A stretch of 14,334 nucleotides of DNA from Chrysochromulina parva (Eukaryota; Haptophyta; Prymnesiales; Chrysochromulinaceae). The stretch lies in contig PJAB01001461.1 in the NCBI GenBank assembly GCA_002887195.1, positions 1 to 14,334 of the forward strand, written 5' to 3'. Numbering within the stretch: the stretch's first letter is position 1; each line of letters begins with the position of its first letter. Below are positions 5,174 through 12,519 of the stretch, in pieces. The position numbers and the translations under genes are program-made. Under the pieces are notes generated by a model, which did no database searches, had not been told where the DNA came from, and saw only the letters and a program-made list of their open reading frames with translations.

Positions 5174-8100
5174 ATGATACGCGGCCTTCTGGCGACGGTC
5201 CTACTCGGGCTCTCACTCGTGGATGCTGGCCAAGTCATCTCGCGGATGCGCCCCAGGAGGCTCATACGGGCCGATGCGCACCAGCCGGGCTCTGCTCGCG
5301 ACGCTGACGGTGATGGCCCGGAGCGGGATATGCAGCAGTTCGAGGTGGCCATCGAACGGCTGCAACGCTCGCCGAACCGGCTCGCGGCCCTGAAGACCAT
5401 GCTCGACTATTTGGAGCGCGCGCGCGACCACCCGCGCGATATCCGTGCGCGTTCCGTCTGCCTGTGGGAGCCAGCGTTCCGGACGCACATCGCTTCCTCC
5501 GACGGCGGTCTGCAGGCGCTGCAGGCGGCGGGCTTCGACGAGATCGCGAAGGACGATCGCGGCACGCCCTTCTTGGTGATGCGCCGCCTCGACCAGCGCA
5601 TCGTGTGCAAGGTCATCGCCATCACCGCCGCCAAGCTAGCGTCTGCCGAGGCGGAGGCCGACGACGAGGGCGTGGCGCAGGCGAGTGCGTCGGTGGACGG
5701 CGGCGACGCGGGCGGCAGCGGCGGCGGCGGCGGCGCACGCGACACGGACGGCCGCGGCGGAGGCAGCGATCGGCGCGGCGACGGCGGCGGCAGCGACGAC
5801 GAGGACGACGTCGCCAAGAGCGAGTCGACAGAGGGCGAGTCTGTGGAACGAGCGCTCGTGAAGCAGATCTCGGGCATGATCTCGGGGCTCATCCACGAGC
5901 TCGAGCGCCAGACGGGCGGCGCGGCGGACGCGAACGTGAGCGCCGCTCGCGGCGGCGCAGCCGACAACAGCTCGAGCCGCGCCGCGCCCTCGCCGCCGGT
6001 ACATTTTCGCGTGTATCGCTCACCGAGCTTCCCCGGCTTTCCCCCGGGCGGACTGCCGTTCTTGCCCGGTGGCCTCGGCGGTGCCGTGGGCGGTGACGGT
6101 GACGAGGAGGGCGAGGTGGCAGTGCTCGAGCGGCGGCTGCGCGCCGCGAGCCTCCCTGCCGAGGCCGAGGAGGTGGCGATGCGTGAACTCAAGCGGCTGC
6201 GGCGCATGTCGCCCATGCACTCCGAGTACGCTGCCCACTGATGACCTCGGATGACCTCGGATGACCTCGGATGACCTCGGATGACCTCGGGTGGCCTCGG
6301 ATGACCTCGGATGACCTCGGATGACCTCGGATGATTTCCCTCATCAGGTACTCGACGCTCGTCGACTACCTCGAGTTCATCGCCGACCTGCCATGGAACG
6401 CGACGAGCGCGGAGCGGCTGCAGATCGCGGGAGCTCGCAAGCAGCTCGAGGCTGACCACTTCGGCATGGACAAGGTCAAGGCACGGGTCCTTGAGTACCT
6501 CGCCGTGGCGAAGCTCAAAGGCGATATGCGTGGCTCCATCCTATGCATGCTCGGCCCGCCAGGCATCGGCAAGACGTCGCTCGGCAAGTCGATTGCCGAT
6601 GCGCTGCACCGCGACTTTTACCGCGTCTCACTCGGCGGAGTGCATTCCGAGGCTGAGATCCGTGGCCATCGTCGCACCTATGTGGGCGCGATGCCCGGCC
6701 TGATCCTGCAGGTGCGTCGGACTGCCTCTGAGGACTGCTTCTGGGGGCTGCCTCTGTGAACAGCCTTTCTGGACTGCCTCTGTGAACTGCCTTTCTGGAC
6801 TGCCTCTGTGAACAGCCCTTCTGGACTGCCTCTGTGAACAGCCCTTCTGGGGGCTGCCTCTGTGAACAGCCCTTCTGGACTGCCTCTGTGAACAGCCCTT
6901 CTGGACTGCCTCTGAGGATTGCCTCTTCCACGGACTGATCCCGTGCTGATCTCGTGCAGGCGCTCAAAAAGTGCGGCTCGAGCAACTGCGTGATTATGCT
7001 CGACGAGATCGACAAGCTCGGACGAAACTCGCTCAACGGCGACCCTTCGTCGGCGCTGCTCGAGGTGCTTGACCCTGAGCAAAACCAAGCCTTTCGCGAC
7101 CACTACCTCAACCTGCCGTTCAACCTGTCCAAGGTCCTCTTCATTGCGACGGCGAATGAGCTCGATCCGATCCCCCGGCCGCTGTACGATCGCATGGAGG
7201 TGCTCGAGATGTCCGGCTACACTGTCGAGGAGAAGGTGCAGATCGCTCTACGCCACCTGCTGCCCAAGCAGCGCCAGTACCACGGCCTTGCCGACGAGCA
7301 GCTACGCATGGACGTAACCGTCGTCGATTCCCTCATCTCCAAGTACACGCGCGAGGCCGGCGTGCGGGAGCTCGATAGGCAGCTCGCGGCGCTCTGTCGC
7401 TCCGTCGCGGCGCGCGCGGCCGAGGCACAGGAGGCACAAGCCGAAGCCGAAGCTCGGGCCAAGGAGAGCGCCGTCTCGGGCGAGGCGGGCGCCGTATCGG
7501 GCACCGCCGTGAATGCCAAGGAGAGCGCCGTCTCGGGCGAGGCGGGGTCGAAGGCGTCGGGCGCCGTCGCGTCAGGGGCGCCCACGACGGCGCCCGCGCC
7601 CACGACGGCGCAGCTGCCCGCGTGTGTGCCTTTGATCGCGGGGGCACCGGCGGGGGCCGACGCGGCGGCGCAAGCGGCGGAGCGGTGTGCGGCGGCGGAG
7701 GCCTCGCTAGCGAAAACGGGCGTCGTGTCCGCTGACGTGCTGACGACCGTCCTCGGCCCTCCAAAGTACGACGGGCCGCGCGATAACGCGTTCCGTCTGA
7801 CGAAGCCGGGCATCGTCGCCGGGCTCGCGTACACGTCCGTGGGCGGCGATCTGCTGTATGTGGAGGCCGAGCAGATGGCCGGGCGTGGCGAGATCGTCCT
7901 CACTGGGCAGCTCGGCGACGTGATGAAAGAGAGTGCGATGGCCGCGCGCAGCTGGATCCGTGCGCACGCGCACGAGCTCGGGCTTGACGGCGCCGAGCCG
8001 GGCGCCGTGTCGGGCGGTCCGCTTGGCCACTTTCTGAACAGCACCGACCTGCACATCCACTTCCCTGCGGGTGCCGTCCCGAAGGATGGGCCGTCTGCAG

Positions 8101-8639
8101 GCGTCACGATCACCACCGCCATCGTCTCGTTGCTGACCGGTAGGAAGGTTCGACCCGATCTCGCGATGACGGGAGAGGTGACGCTCCGGGGGCTCGTCCT
8201 ACCCGTCGGTGGGATCAAGGAGAAGGTGATCGCGGCGCACCGCGGCGGCATGCGCACGGTCATCTTGCCCGCCAAGAATGAAAAGGACCTGCGCGAGTTG
8301 CCGCAGACCGTGCTCCGTGACATGACCTTCATCCTCGTGCGCGAGATTCGCGAGGTGCTCGACGCGGCGCTCCTGCCCGCCGACGCCAAGGACTCGGCGG
8401 CCCAAGGCGGTGGTGCCCACGACGGCGCCGCCCACGACGGCGCCGCCCACGACGGCGCTGGACGTCACGAGGTGCCGCCGATGCCGATGCCGATGCCGAT
8501 GCCTCCTCCCGTCGCCGCCACCGCCGCCGCAGCATCTGCTTGGATGAGTCGCGGCAAGTTTCGTGCGGCGCTCACGACGGCGCTCATGACGGAGCACCGA
8601 GTGCTCCGCGCGGCACGCCGGCCTCCCAATGCGGATTGA
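5174..8639 (+). CDS. PUB-domain Lon protease with N-terminal signal peptide
   Basis: Exons 5174-6225, 6348-6711 and 6960-8639 encode 1031 residues. Residues 1-18 ([18 protein letters not shown]) look like a cleavable signal peptide and are followed by an Arg-rich stretch. Residues 55-140 match a PUB domain ([15 protein letters not shown]..., [23 protein letters not shown]), the module that binds the p97/CDC48 tail. The Asn usually three residues before the conserved Phe is Glu here. A long acidic, Gly-rich linker follows. The Lon core starts at about 312 (helical region ending [12 protein letters not shown]), then Walker [10 protein letters not shown] (420-428), Walker B VIMLDE (483-488), FIATAN, and PLYDRME. 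The protease domain has Ser851 (PKDGPSAG) and Lys892 (GGIKEKV), the catalytic pair. The canonical Lon N-terminal (LAN) domain is absent. A low-complexity insert (about 622-735) separates the ATPase and protease domains. The tail lacks a peroxisomal SKL signal. Confidence 0.9.
6226..6347 (+). other. Lon intron 1 with 10-bp minisatellite, 122 bp
   Basis: Donor TCCGA|gtacgc and acceptor ttccctcatcag|GTACTC, phase 2. Joining gives [20 protein letters not shown], the expected Lon sequence before the AAA+ domain, while reading through stops at once. Like the minus-strand introns, it has GTAC at both ends and the CCCTCATCAG 3' terminus. Confidence 0.9.
6241..6330. repeat. 10-bp minisatellite, nine copies
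   Basis: Nine head-to-tail copies of ATGACCTCGG, with only the sixth differing (GTGGCCTCGG). It fills most of Lon intron 1. The near identity implies recent expansion. Confidence 0.95.
6712..6959 (+). other. Lon intron 2 with 26-bp minisatellite, 248 bp
   Basis: Donor CTGCAG|gtgcgt and acceptor ctcgtgcag|GCGCTC, phase 0, joining GAMPGLILQ to [21 protein letters not shown], exactly the region between the Lon pore loop and Walker B. The upstream exon end (CTGATCCTGCAG) is echoed near the acceptor as CTGATCTCGTGCAG. Confidence 0.9.
6719..6920. repeat. 26-bp minisatellite, about seven copies with shorter variants
   Basis: The main unit contains GGACTGCCTCTGTGAACAGC followed by CCTTCT. First and last units are degenerate (TGAGGACTGC) and one has a GGGGGCTGCC variant. 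It occupies nearly all of Lon intron 2. The sequence family differs from the CTGATGA-type arrays elsewhere. Confidence 0.9.
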
Positions 8640-9050
8640 GCGGGATGGGCCCAAGGCCTGTACCATTTTGGCCCTTGTGGGCCAGCGGACACGCGTCTTT
8701 GAACGCCGACGTATGTTAACATTGTTCGATCGCGCATACGGGGTGCGGGGATGGGCACAGTCGCAGCAGACGAGAAGCCCCTGAGAAAAATAGCAGAACC
8801 TCTCGCCGCTCCCGGTCTGTCGGGTGGGTCAAATGATGTTGTACATATCGTACTCGTAATAAGACTCGACGCGGCCGGCACACGCCGCACGTGCTGCCTT
8901 TCCTTATCTAATGTTTGGCAGGCGTGAGACGACCGACCGCGACGGCGGACGCGCGGTGGACTCTCGCGCCCCGGGGGCTGCGGCGGGCACCGAAACATTC
9001 CCCGTGGGCGTTCCCGATATACATGGGCTCCTACCTGCAACTAGATGCAG
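8640..9050. other. Convergent intergenic region between Lon and EF-hand genes, no gene seen
   Basis: 411 bp between two stop codons facing each other, so it should hold both 3' UTRs. No RNA gene or repeat array was recognised, and open frames here lack any recognisable protein signal. Confidence 0.5.
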
Positions 9051-10376
9051 CTAGCTGCTATCCTCGTCATCATCGTGCGGCTTTTTCTTCCTCGGCTTCT
9101 TCTTCTGCCAAGCAGCACGTGCGCACGCGAGCGAGCGCATCAGCTGTGTGCCCTTTCGAACGTGGTCCAAGGCAGGGCATTGCACTGGCGAGCGCATCAT
9201 GCTGCCGCCGCCGGCATGGTCCATTCGCAAAGAGGCACGCAGAGGCAATCAGCATGCACTCGAGGCAATCAGCATGCACTTGGCATCGTCCATTCGCAAG
9301 GAGCACACAGAGGCAGGCCGACGCGTGGCAACAAGGTGCGCAAAAGGCTGCGGCTGGCGGTGCTCCGGACGGCGCACCTTCTTCTTCTTCTTCTTGCTAT
9401 CATCGTCGTTCGCGCGCACATCGATTCGAAGCTGCTCGTCGTCTGAATCGTCGTCGGGTGCCACGAGGTCACGCACAAGCTCAGCAAACTCGTGCAGGTC
9501 GAGCTTGCCGTCGGGCGTGTCGTCGTACCGGCGCAACACCGACTTCGCATCCAGGATCGTCTCATTACTTAAGCCATGGTGTCGCAACGCGTTGCGAAGC
9601 TCACGGTAGCCGAGAAAGCCGCTCTTGCTGGGGTCAAAGTAATCGAAGGTGAGTGCCACCTTGGGCGCGACTACCTCGCTTCCCCCCCCGTGCGCCCTCG
9701 CATCCTCGTCGTCGCCATCCCCGCCGCCCCTGCCCGTCTTCTCCTTCTTCTTCCTAGCCTTCGCCTCGGCCTTCAGCCGCTTGGCTTCCTCCTTGGCGCG
9801 CTTCTTCTCCTCCTTGGCCTCGAGCTTTGCACGCTGCTTCGCCGCCTTTGGGTCTTCATCCTGCTGCGCCGCGGCCGACGAATCGGGCAATGAGGGTAGC
9901 GTGCTCAACGAGTCATGGTCCAGAATCGTCTTTATATTCGCAATGTGACCGGCGGCCTCATCGGCGAGGCGGTGCGCTTCCTTCATAGTGCTATTCGCCT
10001 TCTGGCCGGCCTTCGTCGTCGCGATTTTTCGTACGCCACCGCCCTCATCCAGCTCGAACGTATCCAGATCATCTGGATCGTCAACATCTCCTGTGCCCAT
10101 GGCAGCGTCGCGGGCGCCAAAGGAACCCCTAAACCCCGGGTAAAGCATCGGCCTGGCTTTGGCCAGCGCTGCATCGGCTGCAGCCTTGGCGAGCGCTGCA
10201 TCGGCGTGCGCTGCATCGGCGAGCGCTGCATCGGCGCGCTCGCCGAGAGGTGAATCGAACTCCTCGACGGCATCGTGCGACGGCGCAGGCTCCACTTGGT
10301 TCCGTTTATTAGACCCCGTACCGGCGAGTCCTGTGCCGACGAGGCCCTCGGCCTGCCGCGATGTGCCACAGCCCAT
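9051..10376 (-). CDS. EF-hand calcium-binding protein with N-terminal lipid-anchor motif
   Basis: Exons 10376-9378 and 9104-9051 encode 350 residues. The ATG at 10376 gives MGCGTSRQ: Gly2 is a good N-myristoylation site and Cys3 a likely palmitoylation site, so membrane attachment is expected. Residues 46-75 are an Ala-rich imperfect repeat (ADAALA, AKAAADAALAKA). Residues 176-213 are a Lys/Glu/Ala-rich helix, probably a coiled coil. Two EF-hand loops follow, DPSKSGFLGYRE (248-259) and DDTPDGKLDLHE (285-296), both with the 12-residue spacing, Gly at 6 and Glu at 12, so both should bind calcium. The C-terminus is acidic and then Lys-rich, ending PRKKKPHDDDEDSS. The intron splits a Lys run. If unspliced, the frame continues with a different tail ending at 9249. 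Likely a membrane-tethered calcium sensor; its target is unknown. Confidence 0.85.
9105..9377 (-). other. EF-hand gene intron inside an AAG (Lys) run, 273 bp
   Basis: Donor AAGAAGAAG|gtgcgc and acceptor gcttggcag|AAGAAGAAG, phase 0. AAG triplets on both sides suggest either insertion into or duplication of a Lys tract. Inside are two copies of GAGGCAATCAGCATGCACT (about 9241-9280) and two copies around GTCCATTCGCAA (about 9220 and 9288). The length is a multiple of three and the frame is open through the first part, so retention would give a longer alternative tail. Confidence 0.7.
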
Positions 10377-10642
10377 CACAGCCGAGTTCCAGAAGGAATC
10401 CTGTGCACAGGAATCTCGTCAACACGAGTCAACTGCAATGGTAAGGAGTTAATGCCAACAACCGACACACAGCCGCAATGAGCTTACGCTCGCGGTGGGC
10501 CTTCTAAAGTTTCTTTTCCGTGTGTGAATTTAACAGGACCGAAGTGTGAAAGTTTCATCTCGATGATGACGCGCCTGTCGGAACCTCCTTGCGACCCTTG
10601 TGTGCCACCGGCCATCGCCAAGTGCTGCAGCCAAGTGGTGCC
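10377..10642. promoter_or_regulatory. Divergent intergenic region between EF-hand and PH-protein genes
   Basis: 266 bp between two start codons pointing outward, so probably a shared or overlapping promoter. It holds a perfect 14-bp palindrome TCCTGTGCACAGGA at 10399-10412, close to the EF-hand start codon. No TATA box was recognised. Confidence 0.4.
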
Positions 10643-11839
10643 ATGGACCCCACCTGTGTCGTGGGCTGGCTCCGGAAGAACCACGTCGGAAATGCCTTCG
10701 GCAGCGACGCGAGGACCCGCTTCTTCACGTCGGAGGGCTTCCACGTGAAGTACTACGCTGACGACAGGCGCAAGACGATCAAGGGCTACTTTGACCTGCG
10801 CAACGTGGTCTCAATCGCACCGACTCCGCCCGCGGAGGCGCCCGACGCAGTCACCCTGCAGATTGCCGAGGGATCGGCCGCGCGCATCAAGAAGACGTTG
10901 GTCGTCTCCTTTTCCGACGACCCAGCTGCGCGCGTGCGCTGGCTCCTTGCATGGTGCTCGGCGATCAACGACCAGACGCTCGTGGACGCGGCGCTACATT
11001 CGTACATCACGCCGTCGACGGCCGAGCGCTTCAACGCGATCTTCGCTGCGCAGCGAGGCATCGGCTCGACGCGCAGCTTGTTCAGCAAGCAACTCGCAGG
11101 CGCAGGGCTCCTCAGCCCACGCTTGTCGGTGTCGGCGGCGGAGCTTGCTGATGAGTCGACGCTCGACACACCGCGCAACTCCGCGCCGGCATCGCCGCAG
11201 CAGTCGTATGAAGTTACTGTGCCTGAGGGTGCGCGCGAGGGCGATCAGCTTAAGATGACGCTACCGACAGGGATCTCGACGATCCTCACAGTACCCGACG
11301 GCGCCGTGCCGGGCTCCACGTTAACATTCGAGCTGCCTCCGGTAGCAACGGCCGGGAGCAGAATCGAGGCGGCCAACAGGGCGGCCGAGGTAGAGGGGAA
11401 GGCCGCTGTCCATATCCAGGCTCACGTCCGCGGCAGGTCAGACCGAAAGCAGTCGGCCACGCTCGAGGCTGACGCACCCGCCACCGGCGCCATAACGGGC
11501 GCACCCGCAGATCCAATCTCACCATCCAAGTCCGCAGATCAAATCTCACCATCCAAGTGGGAGGTGCAAAGTCCCCTCAGGGAGCCGCCCGCCGCGCCTG
11601 CCGAGGCCCCGATGGACTCGTCCACGCCCGCGGAAGCACGCACGCTGCTTCAGACCTATCAGGCGTCGCCCAACACGGCGCGCGAGTTCGAGGTAGCCGC
11701 GATCAAGCTGCAGTCAGTGATGCGCGGCAACGCCGACCGGAAGCAATCTGCGAAGCTCAGGGCGGCACGGCCGACGTCCGACCCATCGTCGGCCAACGAG
11801 GCGAAGGTCGAGCAGGCCTTCGGCTGCCGTACGTCGTAG
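10643..11839 (+). CDS. PH-domain protein with two IQ motifs
   Basis: 398 residues from an ATG in an excellent context (GCCATGG). Residues 6-110 form a PH domain: VVGWLRKNHVG start, ARTRFFTSEGFHVKYYAD, GYFDLRNVVSI, LVVSFSDD, and the closing helix with its invariant-type Trp (VRWLLAWCSAIND). PH domains bind phosphoinositides or proteins at membranes. Residues 189-231 are a small beta-rich segment with two related turns, VTVPEGAREGDQL and LTVPDGAVPGSTL, a pattern common in algal proteins and of unknown role. Two IQ motifs, AAVHIQAHVRGRSDRKQSA (254-272) and AAIKLQSVMRGNADRKQSA (352-370), predict calmodulin or EF-hand protein binding. A Ser/Pro linker (290-305) repeats ISPSK. It is divergent from the EF-hand gene, which hints at shared calcium signalling. 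A further 3' exon is possible at 11986-12081. Confidence 0.85.
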   Translation: MDPTCVVGWLRKNHVGNAFGSDARTRFFTSEGFHVKYYADDRRKTIKGYFDLRNVVSIAPTPPAEAPDAVTLQIAEGSAARIKKTLVVSFSDDPAARVRWLLAWCSAINDQTLVDAALHSYITPSTAERFNAIFAAQRGIGSTRSLFSKQLAGAGLLSPRLSVSAAELADESTLDTPRNSAPASPQQSYEVTVPEGAREGDQLKMTLPTGISTILTVPDGAVPGSTLTFELPPVATAGSRIEAANRAAEVEGKAAVHIQAHVRGRSDRKQSATLEADAPATGAITGAPADPISPSKSADQISPSKWEVQSPLREPPAAPAEAPMDSSTPAEARTLLQTYQASPNTAREFEVAAIKLQSVMRGNADRKQSAKLRAARPTSDPSSANEAKVEQAFGCRTS

Positions 11840-12519
11840 GCGACCTCTCATGATGACCTCTCGTTGCGCGTCGAGAGGGCGGACAGACAGACTCAGAGCG
11901 TAGACCAGCCAGAACGAGAGCGAGCGATATGAGCCGAGCGTGGCGTGCACATGGGCGTGCACTTTCCCCGGCCTTATCTGTGGAGGCGCTGTGCAAGCTG
12001 TGCAACCCACAGCCGACGCTGTGGGAGATCCACACAGTGGAGTGCCTCTTTCCGCAGTCAAGAGAGTCGTGGGCACTCTAGTGACAAAAGCGAAAAAGAG
12101 CCCCCCTGTCCAGTAGTAGAGATTCATAGAGAGACTTTTTCCTATCGTACTGTGTAGCGCGGCACGTCGGTCTGCAGGCGTGTAGATGTTAAACATCCTC
12201 ATGTTTGGATCTTTTAGATGTAGTAGAGTTGTACCCAATGGTTCGGTACCAATGGGTTGTACCGTTCCGGGTTGTTGTTTTTCTTCATTCTTGGCGCATT
12301 GTCTTGGCGGTCCACTACATGTATTTTTCTTGGGTCCGACCCTTCACCTCACCAATTGGGGAATTGATGCATGCAGCACCGTGGCACTCATATGAAACAG
12401 ATGAAGTTTGCACAAATGACAAAACAGATGAAGTTTGCACAAAACAGACGGTCGGGCCCTGCCCAGGGTGCGAACAAACAAGGCACAATCGCGCAGGAGA
12501 GACCGCGACCCCATCGCCA
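11840..12519. other. Intergenic region with possible extra exon and AT-richer promoter segment
   Basis: After the PH-protein stop come intron-like words (ATGATGACCTCTC), then a short open stretch ending in a stop at 12079-12081 that may be a spliced exon. From about 12100 to 12450 base composition falls well below that of the coding regions. This part has CCAAT-like boxes near 12234, 12249 and 12349 and a 27-bp tandem repeat, so it is probably the promoter and 5' UTR of the coiled-coil gene. Frames open upstream of 12520 lack an obvious protein signature. Confidence 0.4.
12395..12443. repeat. 27-bp direct repeat upstream of the coiled-coil gene
   Basis: AAACAGATGAAGTTTGCACA occurs at 12395 and again at 12422, with identical neighbouring bases. 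The period is 27 bp. It is AT-rich compared with nearby genes and lies in the probable 5' UTR or promoter. Confidence 0.9.

Noticed and set aside
5407..6459. Minus-strand open frame of about 350 codons across Lon exon 1 and intron 1
   Set aside because: It reads straight through the minisatellite and is Ser/Pro/Arg low complexity. The PUB and Lon signals are on the plus strand.
7217..8389. Minus-strand open frame of about 390 codons inside Lon exon 3
   Set aside because: Shadow of the Lon protease domain; no domain on its own strand.
8915..9652. Plus-strand open frame opposite the EF-hand gene end
   Set aside because: No ATG context or motif support, and it crosses the predicted intron and both exons of the EF-hand gene.
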